DNA of 15,903 bases from JAVBNU01 sp031551265 (GCA_031551265.1 JAVBNU010000059.1:1-15903), one strand, 5' to 3'; counted from the stretch's first letter, positions 1 to 6,741 are shown. Made by a program: numbers and translations. Notes: a model not told the origin generated them from the letters alone.

Positions 1-546
1 AATTGCTTTTTCCTTGTCTCCATCCGGAAACAGAATAATAAATTCCTCACCACCGAACCTGTAAGTCTCAAATCCTTCTTCTTTCGCAATTTTTTGTATT
101 TGCGAGCCTATTATTCTAATGAATTGGTCACCTGTTTTGTACCCCAAAAAGTCGTTTACAGCTTTAAAATTATCCATATCAAACATGGCGACATTCAGCG
201 ATTTATTTTTTTTTGGTAATTCTTCTTTGTATTTTTCTAAATCGACAAATAATGCTCTTTTGTTTTTAGTCATTGCTAGAGGGTCGGTCAATATATAATC
301 ACGGATTGAGTCCAAGTCTTTGGTAGGTGCGTTGCTGGGTTGAAGTTTTAGTAAAGCCATTATTCCCATCAATTTAGACTGAATAGTTTTGTTAGAGCAA
401 TTACCCTCGCAGTTTGGCGTTTTCGCGTATTCAAAAGTATCTCTCGGGTTGCTTTTAAATGCTACTTTTGAAACAGTTTGGACAAAAGGACTTTGAGCTA
501 TATCTCGATTAAAATTTGCTGTGGGTATGTATTCGGCAATTTGCAT
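1..546 (-). CDS. GGDEF-domain diguanylate cyclase (5' part; C-terminus beyond the window)
   Basis: The frame stays open from an ATG at 546 to the window edge, giving 182 codons with no stop. The visible part is an unstructured N-terminus of about 85 residues, then the start of a GGDEF domain: DPLAMTKNKRALF (a degenerate form of the usual DPLTGLxNRR), FDMDNFKAVND (metal-binding Asp) and RFGGEEFIILFPD (the active-site loop). Such enzymes condense two GTP into cyclic di-GMP. The allosteric RxxD inhibitory site expected five residues before GGEEF is absent; that stretch reads EEGF. No membrane segment or recognisable sensor domain lies upstream, so the protein is probably cytosolic. Residues 26-32 (SKVAFKS) resemble the Phe-Lys/Phe-Gly peptide near the start of other small proteins here. 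The gene lies 75 bp downstream of icd on the same strand. The GGEEF motif is intact, so activity is likely; the input signal is unknown. Confidence 0.9.
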   Translation of the reverse strand, partial: MQIAEYIPTANFNRDIAQSPFVQTVSKVAFKSNPRDTFEYAKTPNCEGNCSNKTIQSKLMGIMALLKLQPSNAPTKDLDSIRDYILTDPLAMTKNKRALFVDLEKYKEELPKKNKSLNVAMFDMDNFKAVNDFLGYKTGDQFIRIIGSQIQKIAKEEGFETYRFGGEEFIILFPDGDKEKAI

Positions 547-621
547 TATCTATTATTTCTTTCTACGTATAGAAAACCTCTAAATAAAAAAAGTTGCTAT
601 AAAAGTTTCAAAATATTAAAA

Positions 622-1830
622 TTATTTTACAAAATTCTTGCCGATTTCTTTGATGAATTCTTCGGTGTTGACTTTCTTTTTATCAGCAAGTGATGAAATT
701 GAATATAAATCACCCGTCATCACGCCGTTTTCGATTGTATAAATCGTTGCTTGTTCAAGCTTGTCGGCAAATTCGGATAGTTCTGATAATCCATCAAGCT
801 CTCCACGTTTTTTAAGCGCGCCTGTCCATGCGAAGATTGTAGCGACTGAATTGGTCGAGGTTTCCTCGCCTTTGAGGTGTTTGTAGTAATGTCTTGTAAC
901 CGTGCCGTGTGCGGCTTCGAACTCGTACGCGCCATCCGGTGACACAAGTACTGATGTCATCATCCCAAGGCTTCCGAATGCTGTCGCAACCATATCGGAC
1001 ATTACGTCGCCATCATAATTTTTGCAAGCCCATATATACCCGCCCTCAGAGCGCATAACCCTTGCTACTGCGTCGTCGATGAGTGTGTAGAAATATTCGA
1101 TACCTGCGATTGAGAACTTTTCTTTATATTCGTTTTCGTATATTTCTGCAAAAATATCTTTGAACCTGTGGTCGTATTTTTTTGAAATCGTATCTTTCGT
1201 CGCGAACCACAAATCTTGTTTTGTATCGATGGCAAAGTTAAAACATGAGCGCGCGAAGCTTGTGATACTTTTTTCTGTGTTGTGCTGCCCTTGTATTATT
1301 CCGGCTGTTCCTGCAAACTCGTGAATCAATTGTTTTGTGACATTCCCGTCTTTATCGGTGACAAGCAGCTCTGCTTTTGCGCCTTCATTAACAATCATTT
1401 CGGTGTTTTTATACACATCGCCATAAGCGTGACGCGCGATAGTGATAGGCTTTGTCCAGGTTGGAACAAGCGGGTTTATCCCTTTTGCGATGATTGGTGC
1501 GCGAAATACTGTGCCGTCAAGTATCGCACGGATTGTGCCGTTGGGCGATTTCCACATTTCTTTGAGCTTATATTCATCCATTCTTTGAGCATTAGGTGTG
1601 ATAGTTGCGCATTTTACAGCAACGCCGAATTTTTTGGTAGCGTTGGCACTATCAATCGTGACCTGATCATCAGTCGAGTTACGGTTCTCAAGCCCGAGGT
1701 CGTAATATTCGGTTTTTAAATCGACATACGGGAGAATGAGTATGTCCTTAATCATTTTCCATATAACCCGAGTCATTTCGTCTCCATCCATTTCAACAAT
1801 CGGGTTAACCATTTTAATTTTTTCTGCCAT
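622..1830 (-). CDS. icd: NADP-dependent isocitrate dehydrogenase, homodimeric eukaryote-like type
   Basis: This 402-aa protein should oxidatively decarboxylate isocitrate to 2-oxoglutarate with NADP+ and Mg/Mn in the cytosol, feeding glutamate synthesis and giving NADPH. The match is to the subfamily that includes human IDH1/IDH2, not the E. coli Icd type. MWKSPNGTIRAILDGTVFR (residues 92-110) holds the substrate Ser95, Arg101 and Arg110. ARHAYGD (132-138) holds the Arg equivalent to human Arg132. Lys212 lies in ATKDTI. YDGDVMSD (272-279) carries metal-binding aspartates, and AAHGTVTRH (306-314) is the NADP-binding segment. Length is normal and no key residue is missing. The start is supported by GAGAGG about 8 nt upstream. 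The GNAT gene lies 71 bp upstream on the same strand, but an AT-rich promoter-like stretch sits between them. Confidence 0.96.
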   Translation of the reverse strand: MAEKIKMVNPIVEMDGDEMTRVIWKMIKDILILPYVDLKTEYYDLGLENRNSTDDQVTIDSANATKKFGVAVKCATITPNAQRMDEYKLKEMWKSPNGTIRAILDGTVFRAPIIAKGINPLVPTWTKPITIARHAYGDVYKNTEMIVNEGAKAELLVTDKDGNVTKQLIHEFAGTAGIIQGQHNTEKSITSFARSCFNFAIDTKQDLWFATKDTISKKYDHRFKDIFAEIYENEYKEKFSIAGIEYFYTLIDDAVARVMRSEGGYIWACKNYDGDVMSDMVATAFGSLGMMTSVLVSPDGAYEFEAAHGTVTRHYYKHLKGEETSTNSVATIFAWTGALKKRGELDGLSELSEFADKLEQATIYTIENGVMTGDLYSISSLADKKKVNTEEFIKEIGKNFVK

Positions 1831-1852
1831 TGCTCATGCCTCTCGCTAACGG

Positions 1853-1880
1853 GTTATACTATATCTCAATTATACAACAA
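1853..1880 (-). promoter_or_regulatory. Possible promoter of icd
   Basis: On the minus strand TTGTTG is separated by 16 nt from TATAAC, about 22 nt before the icd ATG. The -35 match is weak; the 16-nt spacing equals that of the better promoters in this window. Confidence 0.3.
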
Positions 1881-1901
1881 ACAGAGTCAAGGATGCTTTG
1901 C

Positions 1902-2402
1902 CTAACAGCTTGTGCTTAGGTCAAGTTCCATAACATAATCGTCCATAACAAACCCTTGTCCTACATCAAGTACAACTGATTCTATTATTTTAAATCCCCA
2001 GTTTTCGTATGCTTTTATTGAGTTTGTGTTGTATTTATTCACGTTGAGGCGAATTTTTGATAAATTGAGAATCTTGCTTGTATTAACGATATCTTGAAGC
2101 ATTTTTTTGCCATACCCTCTGCCTCTAAAGCCTTCGTCCATATATATTTTTGAGAGATAGAGATATTCTTTCGCATCCAAAATAGAATAATACCCGACAT
2201 TTTCATTTTCGCAAGAGAGTATTTTATATACATACCCTTGTGAGAGTTGCTCCTTGATAGCGTTGTAGGATTGAAATTTTTCGAACATGTATTCGGCGTG
2301 TTCTTTTTCAAGCATCTGGGTCCAGTATGTTCTCCATATTTTAGACGCAAGCCCCTCGAGCACTCTAATCTCTTCTTCTGTTTCGATAGTTCTTAGTTCC
2401 AT
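1902..2402 (-). CDS. GNAT-family N-acetyltransferase
   Basis: This 166-aa single-domain protein has the GNAT (acetyltransf_1) layout. The acetyl-CoA pyrophosphate loop GFRGRGYGKKML (residues 91-102) follows strand LSKIYM and fits the R/Q-x-x-G-x-G/A pattern. Motif B, NKYNTNSIKAYENWGFKI (122-139), is the usual N-x-x-A-x-x-x-Y-x-x-x-GF helix-strand. These enzymes transfer acetyl from acetyl-CoA to an amine of a small molecule or protein; the substrate cannot be read from the sequence. The ATG at 2402 has no clear Shine-Dalgarno sequence. The gene is upstream of icd on the same strand and divergent from the VOC-fold gene. The family call is secure; the function is not. Confidence 0.88.
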   Translation of the reverse strand: MELRTIETEEEIRVLEGLASKIWRTYWTQMLEKEHAEYMFEKFQSYNAIKEQLSQGYVYKILSCENENVGYYSILDAKEYLYLSKIYMDEGFRGRGYGKKMLQDIVNTSKILNLSKIRLNVNKYNTNSIKAYENWGFKIIESVVLDVGQGFVMDDYVMELDLSTSC

Positions 2403-2431
2403 ATTTTAATTTTAACGCAAAACTTTATTTG

Positions 2432-2440
2432 TGCTATTAT
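2432..2440 (+). promoter_or_regulatory. Possible extended -10 element for the VOC-fold gene
   Basis: TGCTATTAT fits an extended -10 (TGn followed by TATTAT) 41 nt before the ATG at 2482, in the gap divergent to the acetyltransferase gene. No convincing -35 is visible. Confidence 0.3.
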
Positions 2441-2481
2441 TTACAAATATTTGGGTAGTTTAATTTTTAAGGAGTATAAAT

Positions 2482-2958
2482 ATGAAAAAAATCTTACTTA
2501 TTTCGGTATTAACAGTTTCACTTTTGTTGAATGCGGCAACAGCGTACATTATTTTGGCGAAAAATCCAACGAAAATCCAAGGCGAAAAATCATGGATTGA
2601 CATGTATACAAATGATGCGAACGCTACAGAAAAGTTTTTAAACGAAAATTTAGGCATAAAAGTCGTTCAAACCTCAAATGCAAACGGTATGGATTACAGA
2701 ATAATTAAGGCAAAAGACGGTATGTTCCCTTATGCCGGAATTATGCAAATATGCGATAAGATGAAAAAAGAAAATGTCCAACCTCATGCTACAGTGTATT
2801 TTACAGTCAAAGATTACGACGCGATGAGCAAACAGTTTCAGGAAAAAGGAGCGAAAGTTTTGCTTGACGGTATGGTTGTGGAAAACATGAAATTCGGATT
2901 TTTTATCATCCCGGGCGGAATTGACGTTGGGATAGTTCAATATGGCGTGAAAAAATAA
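2482..2958 (+). CDS. Membrane-anchored or exported VOC (glyoxalase-fold) protein
   Basis: This 158-aa protein opens with an uncleaved anchor or signal peptide (two lysines, then hydrophobic residues 4-25). The rest resembles one vicinal-oxygen-chelate module: WIDMYTNDANATEKFLNENLGIKV (residues 38-61) is a typical first strand-helix-strand, and HATVYFTVKDYDAMSKQFQEKGAKV with FGFFIIPGGIDVGIVQY (102-154) is the second half. The family includes glyoxalase I, dioxygenases and antibiotic-binding proteins. The usual His and Glu metal ligands are not evident, so a binding role or altered chemistry is plausible. The start is supported by AAGGAG 7 nt upstream (2469-2474). The gene stands alone, divergent from the GNAT gene. 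No substrate can be named; the fold call comes from sequence pattern only. Confidence 0.7.
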   Translation: MKKILLISVLTVSLLLNAATAYIILAKNPTKIQGEKSWIDMYTNDANATEKFLNENLGIKVVQTSNANGMDYRIIKAKDGMFPYAGIMQICDKMKKENVQPHATVYFTVKDYDAMSKQFQEKGAKVLLDGMVVENMKFGFFIIPGGIDVGIVQYGVKK

Positions 2959-2976
2959 ACATATTTAAAATTGTGG

Positions 2977-2996
2977 GGTGCACCCACATGTGCACC
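2977..2996. repeat. Palindromic repeat GGTGCAC/GTGCACC (family D, copy 1)
   Basis: A perfect 7-bp inverted repeat with a 6-nt loop lies 18 nt after the VOC-fold gene. No T-run follows, so it is not a clear terminator. It resembles the GTGCAGT/ACTGCAC hairpins near 4472, 5261, 14393 and 15170. Just after it AACGATTG occurs twice, 13 nt apart. Confidence 0.6.
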
Positions 2997-3123
2997 AACG
3001 ATTGGGCGAACGATTGTTAAGTTAAGTTACAAAGAACATAGCTTTAGGCAATTTATTTTTTTCAGCAGCGTAATGATATATACATAAGTTAAAAATATCA
3101 TTATTTTTATTATACAATTATAG

Positions 3124-3130
3124 GTATCAG
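3124..3130 (+). promoter_or_regulatory. Leader heptamer GTATCAG before a tagged small gene
   Basis: GTATCAG follows an AT-rich stretch with -10-like sequence (TATACAAT) and precedes AGGAAG and the ATG at 3146. The same order (AT-rich, GTATCAG, AGGAAG, ATG) occurs before the tagged gene at 7946. Confidence 0.3.
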
Positions 3131-3145
3131 CGAATAGGAAGTAAA

Positions 3146-3460
3146 ATGAGAATCAGCCCTGTATCAGTAAATCACAATATAAATTTTGGTCATAATAAAA
3201 TCCTGCCCGAAGCCACACGACAAATCGCCGGAAAAATTATGCCAAAAGAATGTACAGTAAGACTTTTTCCTGAAGTTATAAAAAGCCTATTCAGTCCTGC
3301 TGCTAGAGCTCAATTGAAAAGTACAGGCGAAAGTCTGGCTGAGCTGAGAGGGAGACAAATAGGACGCGCAGCAAGTCGTCCATGCAAAATTATTATTGAT
3401 AATAGTATTATTCCACCCACTCCTGACGTAAACCCCAAACTTGTTCGACCTGCATCATAA
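3146..3460 (+). CDS. Small basic protein with MRIS...FG N-terminal tag, unknown function
   Basis: I do not recognise this 104-aa protein. It opens with MRISPVSVNHNINFGHN, the Met-Arg-Ile-Ser-x-Val...Phe-Gly pattern also seen at 7946 and, in shorter form, at 10219. The rest is rich in Arg, Lys and Pro (CTVRLFPEVIKSLF, then ELRGRQIGRAASRP) with no membrane segment or catalytic motif; a helical middle and disordered ends seem likely. AGGAAG lies 4-9 nt before the ATG and supports the start. It converges with the TPR gene, sharing a hairpin at the junction. Regular length, a good ribosome site and the shared tag argue for a real gene. Confidence 0.6.
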   Translation: MRISPVSVNHNINFGHNKILPEATRQIAGKIMPKECTVRLFPEVIKSLFSPAARAQLKSTGESLAELRGRQIGRAASRPCKIIIDNSIIPPTPDVNPKLVRPAS

Positions 3461-3487
3461 AAAGCGCATTATTTGACGAGCGCTTTT
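3459..3487 (+). terminator. Terminator shared by convergent genes
   Basis: AAAAGCGC (3460-3467) pairs with GCGCTTTT (3480-3487), an 8-bp stem with a 12-nt loop. It starts at the stop of the 3146 gene and overlaps the last codons of the convergent TPR gene. A- and T-runs on both sides could make it work in both directions. Confidence 0.5.
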
Positions 3488-3852
3488 GCGCAGTATAATA
3501 ACGCACCCGGAGTATTGCCCATGGCAGTCATTGCCTTGCACAGGACATCATATGTCGCTGTTGTTGTTGCAGCTTGTGGATTTATAGATATAGCTTTCAA
3601 TAAATCAGCAACAGCCCCTGTGTTGTCTCCTAGAGTGTACTTTGAGGCGCCTCGGCTATAATAGGCGTCAACCATAAGTGTGTCGTCAGGGTTTAAGGAT
3701 ATAACTTTTGTGAAATCCTTAATCGCACTGGTATCCATGCCGAACTTTACTTTCACAACGCCGAGTTTATAGTATAAATCAGCCACTCCCGCCCAACACG
3801 CCATCGGAGTGATAACACAATACGCCAAAAATAAAACCAAAAATTTTTTCAT
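3469..3852 (-). CDS. Exported TPR-repeat protein
   Basis: This 127-aa protein begins with a Sec signal peptide: lysines 2-3, hydrophobic core LVLFLAYCVITPMA, likely cleavage after CWA at residue 21. A lipobox reading of PMAC is weaker because -3 is Pro. The mature part holds tetratricopeptide repeats: ADLYYKLGVVKVKFGMDTSA onward (24-57), VDAYYSRGASKYTLGDNTGA onward (61-94) and a partial third (100-126). TPRs are helical scaffolds for protein contacts, here presumably in the periplasm. Its length suggests an adaptor, not an enzyme. It is convergent with the small gene at 3146. The TPR call is firm; the partner is unknown. Confidence 0.85.
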   Translation of the reverse strand: MKKFLVLFLAYCVITPMACWAGVADLYYKLGVVKVKFGMDTSAIKDFTKVISLNPDDTLMVDAYYSRGASKYTLGDNTGAVADLLKAISINPQAATTTATYDVLCKAMTAMGNTPGALLYCAKALVK

Positions 3853-3923
3853 ATATCCTCCAATAAAATCGTTGCTATGTATTAATACTACAATAAAAAA
3901 GGCCTCATACGAAGTCTTTTTAT

Positions 3924-3957
3924 GGTGTGGGATTTAGTCTACGCAGCACAATTTTCT
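3924..3957 (+). repeat. Composite intergenic repeat (family E, copy 1)
   Basis: GATTTAGTCTACGCAGCACA then ATTTTCT matches the 30-bp repeat at 6629, 7788 and 8990, with changes in the GTGGA/TCCAC hairpin arms. Just upstream, AGGCCTC/GAAGTCT and a T-run form a degenerate terminator-like hairpin. It lies between divergent genes (3852 and 4111), so it cannot be a gene terminator for either. Confidence 0.7.
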
Positions 3958-3970
3958 GATATGGAGCATT

Positions 3971-3987
3971 GTCAGGCATTGCCTGAC
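3971..3987. repeat. Palindrome GTCAGGC-ATT-GCCTGAC (family C, copy 1)
   Basis: A perfect 7-bp stem with a 3-nt loop. Near-identical 17-mers occur at 4527-4543 and 15217-15233, and half of one (GCAATGCCTGAC) at 8708-8719. Confidence 0.65.
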
Positions 3988-4062
3988 CCACTTTTTCACG
4001 ATTGTTACAAAGTGTTACGGTTTCAATAAAAATTCTCATTTAGGTAGCAAATTATTTTTTGT

Positions 4063-4078
4063 TTGCTTTTTAAAGCAA
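4063..4078. repeat. Leader hairpin TTGCTTT/AAAGCAA
   Basis: A 7-bp stem with a 2-nt loop, 33 nt before the ATG at 4111. It may fold in the leader RNA. It contains the TTG of an upstream in-frame start that I rejected. Confidence 0.35.
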
Positions 4079-4110
4079 GTGAATACAAAAATAAGAAAGG
4101 AATTATTAAA

Positions 4111-4431
4111 ATGAGAGTACCATTTAGACCGTTTGGTTTACCAAGCAAACCTATCACAACAAAAACACTTTTATCAAAGGTTGTCAGTCAGTCAAAAGTG
4201 ATTAACAAACAAGCTCACCAATTGGAAATCGCCGGATTAGAAAAACAGCTTGTAATAGAAAAAAATCTTGCCAGTAACTTTTCGACACATGCACAACTTC
4301 ATTATGAGGGTATGCTGGGGTTCCCTGAAGCATTAAAGAGTGCTCAACAAACTATGGATAATCACAATATACGAATAAATGATTTACAGCAACAAATTAA
4401 TGCAAGGAAACAACTACTGGGATCAATGTAA
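4111..4431 (+). CDS. Small coiled-coil protein, unknown function
   Basis: I do not recognise this 106-aa protein. It starts MRVPFRPFGLPSKP, a short Arg/Val plus Phe-Gly opening that loosely recalls the tag at 3146 and 7946. A long helical region follows, with heptad-like spacing in HQLEIAGLEKQLVIEKNLAS and again in NIRINDLQQQINARKQLL, consistent with coiled coil. No signal peptide or membrane segment is visible. I chose the ATG at 4111 because AAGAAAGG lies 11-18 nt upstream, while the longer TTG start at 4063 falls inside a leader hairpin and has no ribosome site. Two hairpins with T-runs follow the stop. It may be a structural or interaction protein; that is only an inference from the heptads. 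Confidence 0.6.
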   Translation: MRVPFRPFGLPSKPITTKTLLSKVVSQSKVINKQAHQLEIAGLEKQLVIEKNLASNFSTHAQLHYEGMLGFPEALKSAQQTMDNHNIRINDLQQQINARKQLLGSM

Positions 4432-4441
4432 TAAATTTTGG

Positions 4442-4466
4442 AAAGCAAGATTTAATCTCGCTTTTT
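4442..4466 (+). terminator. Terminator after the coiled-coil gene
   Basis: AAAGCAAGAT pairs with ATCTCGCTTT (one mismatch, loop TTA) and is followed by T residues. It begins 10 nt after the stop at 4431. Confidence 0.55.
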
Positions 4467-4471
4467 AGAAG

Positions 4472-4497
4472 GTAGGTACACTCACCAGTGCAACTAC
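4472..4497. repeat. Imperfect palindrome of family D (copy 2)
   Basis: GTAGGTACACT and AGTGCAACTAC are imperfect inverted repeats around CACC, a degenerate form of the GTGCAGT/ACTGCAC family. Confidence 0.4.
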
Positions 4498-4520
4498 AAT
4501 GATTTTTAATGAAATGCGTA

Positions 4521-4553
4521 AAGAAGGTCAGCCATTGCCTGATCTTCTTTTTT
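4521..4553 (+). terminator. Strong hairpin with T-run, containing family C palindrome (copy 2)
   Basis: AAGAAGGTCAG pairs with CTGATCTTCTT over 11 bp (one G-T) with a 7-nt loop, then a T-run, so it would terminate plus-strand transcription. Its core GTCAGCCATTGCCTGAT differs at two positions from the 17-mer at 3971. It suggests a dispersed repeat that became, or acts as, a terminator. Confidence 0.55.
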
Positions 4554-4574
4554 GCATCCAAACAGATGCAGGAT

Positions 4575-5183
4575 TTACGTTTCCCACATTTCCAGCGGGC
4601 CCATTACAAATTTCCCTAGTTCGAATTTTATTTTAAAAAAGTTCTCGCACCATTCAAGAGCTTTTTTCAAGGGCATTACCAGACCTTTGTGCTGAAATGT
4701 GTCGACTGCGACAGCGCCGTCCAAATATCCCGCTGTATCGTCAAGATAATTCCCGCCTCGATGTCCGATGATGGTGAAGCAATGGTCTATTATATTTATT
4801 CCGTCGTTGAGGTGATCGAAGCCAAAACTTTGAGCATTGATACCTTTTTTCTGCAAAATGTCTGTCATAATTCTGGTTTGTTCGCCACAATTTGCAATTT
4901 TGTATTTCTTTATCGTTTCTTTAAGCTGAGGGATTGCCTTGTCAGGATTTGTGCAATCAATTTCTTTTCTCATTGCATCTAGGAGCACAAAGGTGTCATG
5001 CCTTGTTTTTATTACCGTATTTCGCGTATTTTTTGATACGTTATTAAACCAGTTCAGATTTCTTGCGATATAGAAAATTTTCGAGTCAGAATGCAAGTCC
5101 GGAAATTCACGGCGAAATTCGGTTACGGCTTCTTTGCCGATTCTTATGTAGTCATTTTGTTTCAATTTCATAGCTTTAATCAT
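4575..5183 (-). CDS. Predicted C-H-D cysteine hydrolase / transglutaminase-like protein
   Basis: This 202-aa protein shows the order of catalytic residues of papain-like and transglutaminase-like folds. Cys99 is in ANCGEQTRIMTDILQKKGI, at the start of a helix; His134 is in IDHCFTIIG, on a strand; Asp161 is in VAVDTF, on the next strand. The NCGE...DH.F...VD pattern is shared by peptidases, transglutaminases, deamidases and some secreted effectors. The N-terminal 95 residues look helical and are unlike any family I know. No signal peptide or membrane segment is seen. The start is uncertain: ATG at 5183 and ATG at 5171 both lack a good Shine-Dalgarno sequence. The gene stands alone between repeat-rich gaps. 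The catalytic assignment is inferred from the motif, and the substrate is unknown. Confidence 0.65.
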   Translation of the reverse strand: MIKAMKLKQNDYIRIGKEAVTEFRREFPDLHSDSKIFYIARNLNWFNNVSKNTRNTVIKTRHDTFVLLDAMRKEIDCTNPDKAIPQLKETIKKYKIANCGEQTRIMTDILQKKGINAQSFGFDHLNDGINIIDHCFTIIGHRGGNYLDDTAGYLDGAVAVDTFQHKGLVMPLKKALEWCENFFKIKFELGKFVMGPLEMWET

Positions 5184-5260
5184 GTTATTTATTTAAAACC
5201 TGTGAAAAATTTTTATTGCTATTTCTTTAAAATATTATTACGTTGCTGAACATCAGAATG

Positions 5261-5286
5261 TATAGTGCAGTGATAACTGCACTATA
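5261..5286. repeat. Perfect 11-bp hairpin TATAGTGCAGT/ACTGCACTATA (family D, copy 3)
   Basis: An 11-bp perfect stem with loop GATA lies between two divergent genes. It has no T-run, so it reads as a dispersed palindrome. It is the longest perfect member of the GTGCAGT family here. Confidence 0.7.
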
Positions 5287-5325
5287 TTGATTCACCGCAA
5301 TAATAAAAAAAGAGCCCTTAGCCTC

Positions 5326-5347
5326 TTAGTCCACACAACACAATTCT
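5326..5347 (+). repeat. Composite intergenic repeat (family E, copy 2, degenerate)
   Basis: TTAGTCCACACAACACAATT then CT matches the 3' half of the family E repeat; the 5' arm is lost. It follows AGAGCCCTTAGCCTCT, a weak hairpin after an A-run (5305-5325), so the hairpin-plus-repeat order is kept. It lies between divergent genes. Confidence 0.55.
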
Positions 5348-5403
5348 TTTCGTTGTCATCCTTGTTAACCTATACAAGCATGGCAAAATGAAGAAATCCT
5401 AAT

Positions 5404-5419
5404 CGGATATTATTATCCG
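5404..5419. promoter_or_regulatory. Palindrome CGGATA-TTAT-TATCCG upstream of the barrel gene
   Basis: A 6-bp inverted repeat 58 nt before the GTG start at 5477. It could be an operator or a leader hairpin. A further palindrome, TCAAATTTGA, lies closer to the start. Confidence 0.25.
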
Positions 5420-5476
5420 GTCGGGTATTTAGTTTTAGTCAAATTTGAATTATAAGTATAAGATATGGTTTAAAAA

Positions 5477-6574
5477 GTGAAAAATGTCAAAAAAAGTTTT
5501 TTTATAATTTTAGTTCTGTTTTTAAGTTCGTTTGGCGTCGCAAAATCAGAAGAGTTTTTAAGTTGCCATCCTTCAACGAGTAAGGAGGATTTTACAAAAG
5601 ATGCAAAGGATTATTCTGAAATAATTTTATCTGACGATACTCGACCTGTAGATTTAATTGAAGTTATACATATTGAAACGGATACAGTTGGAGAATTAAT
5701 GCAGCCTACTAAAATCAGTGAACTAGAGGCGTTTGATGTGGATAAAATGCAGATTGCTGCGGCCAGTACGTCGGCTACGTTAGCTATTTTCTCTCCTCTG
5801 CTTCTAAAATCCGAAAAAGGAGGTATATGGGTTAGACCCTACTCGGCTTTTGAAAACATTCCTTTAAGGAACGGTCCTACGGTGAAAAGTATTTCGTATG
5901 GCTCATTGCTTGGGATTGATTCCGATGCAAAAGACTTAAAAAACGAATGGCAAGTAGTAAACACCGGCTATGTAGGTTATACGGGCTCAGAACAATCTTT
6001 TGACTCTGTTAAGCAAACGTGGATAAGTGGTTTTGGCGGGGCATATTCAACGTTTTATAGAAATGACTTCTTTTTTGCCGTTGTGCTTACGGCAGGAGGC
6101 AATGTAATCAAATCAAATGAAAACAGCGATGTTACAGGTATAAATGCCGGGGTAATCACAAGAACCGGTTATAATATTAAACTGCCTCATAATATTGTTT
6201 TTCAACCAAACTACATAATGAATTATACTTTTGATAAAAATTTTAATTATAGGAATAGTGCAGGAGAATTGGTGCGCGAAGAGCCTTTGAGTATTATCCA
6301 CATTGTTCCCAGTGCCAGGCTTTTCGCAAATCTTAAAGACGGCTGGCAACCTTTCATTATTGTGAATATGAACTTTAATATTCCAATCAACGGAGAAGTT
6401 ACAGCCAATAATGTGGCATTACCATCAGTTTCTGTTAAACCTTATATTGAATATGGCGGCGGTATTCAAAAGACATTAAAAGGCGAGTATTCAACTTTTA
6501 TTCAAGCATTGGTAAGAAACGGCGGAAGAAACGGTCTTTCAATTTTAGCAGGATTTAAATGGACATTTAACTAG
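5477..6574 (+). CDS. Outer-membrane autotransporter-type beta-barrel protein
   Basis: This 365-aa protein has a Sec signal peptide (Lys-rich start, hydrophobic residues 8-22, likely cleavage near AKS at 22-24). About 90 polar residues follow, then a barrel domain from about residue 115 to the end. GGIWVRPYSAFENI is the typical opening strand of the autotransporter barrel (PF03797-like), followed by alternating aromatic strands such as WISGFGGAYSTFYRNDFFFA and SVKPYIEYGGGIQKTL. It ends GLSILAGFKWTFN, with Phe next to last instead of last. There is no long passenger, so it may be a porin-like or passenger-less barrel. The start is GTG at 5477; an upstream in-frame ATG at 5465 meets a stop at once, and the ribosome site is weak. 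It implies an outer membrane. Cargo or ligand is unknown. Confidence 0.82.
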   Translation: MKNVKKSFFIILVLFLSSFGVAKSEEFLSCHPSTSKEDFTKDAKDYSEIILSDDTRPVDLIEVIHIETDTVGELMQPTKISELEAFDVDKMQIAAASTSATLAIFSPLLLKSEKGGIWVRPYSAFENIPLRNGPTVKSISYGSLLGIDSDAKDLKNEWQVVNTGYVGYTGSEQSFDSVKQTWISGFGGAYSTFYRNDFFFAVVLTAGGNVIKSNENSDVTGINAGVITRTGYNIKLPHNIVFQPNYIMNYTFDKNFNYRNSAGELVREEPLSIIHIVPSARLFANLKDGWQPFIIVNMNFNIPINGEVTANNVALPSVSVKPYIEYGGGIQKTLKGEYSTFIQALVRNGGRNGLSILAGFKWTFN

Positions 6575-6628
6575 TAATGTAGGTGCGACCCCTAGTCTAT
6601 CTGCTCAAAAGCCCTGTTAATAAAGATT

Positions 6629-6658
6629 GGTGGATTTAGTCCACGCAGCACAATTCTC
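6629..6658 (+). repeat. Composite intergenic repeat (family E, copy 3)
   Basis: A full 30-bp copy: GGTGGATTTAGTCCAC then GCAGCACAATTCTC. The GTGGA/TCCAC arms form a 5-bp hairpin with loop TTTAG. It sits between the barrel gene and the PerR-like gene. The terminator-like hairpin upstream is poorly preserved here. Confidence 0.85.
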
Positions 6659-6677
6659 TAAATTTAAATTTGATGCA

Positions 6678-6705
6678 TTGACAAAATCAAATAATAGTAT
6701 ATAAT
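6678..6705 (+). promoter_or_regulatory. Consensus sigma-70 promoter of the PerR-like operon
   Basis: TTGACA (6678-6683), 16-nt spacer, TATAAT (6700-6705): both hexamers are perfect. Transcription would start near 6712, leaving a leader of about 30 nt to the ATG at 6742. Confidence 0.85.
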
Positions 6706-6709
6706 ACTA
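6695..6709. promoter_or_regulatory. Dyad TAGTAT-ATA-ATACTA overlapping the -10, candidate operator
   Basis: A perfect 6-3-6 inverted repeat spans the -10 hexamer. A repressor bound here would block RNA polymerase. Fur-family proteins often autoregulate through AT-rich dyads at this place, so the neighbouring PerR-like protein is the natural candidate. The dyad resembles the known PerR box only loosely. Confidence 0.5.
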
Positions 6710-6741
6710 AATAGGATAAATTATTAATAAGGTATTTTAAG

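Noticed and set aside
478..693. 71-aa plus-strand frame between the GGDEF and icd genes
   Set aside because: Antisense to both gene ends, AT-rich Phe/Lys composition and no ribosome site.
1282..1719. 145-aa plus-strand frame inside icd
   Set aside because: Antisense shadow of a highly conserved gene; Cys- and Phe-rich with no family pattern.
4063..4110. Longer N-terminus of the coiled-coil protein from TTG 4063
   Set aside because: It lies in a leader hairpin with no ribosome site; the ATG at 4111 has AAGAAAGG upstream.
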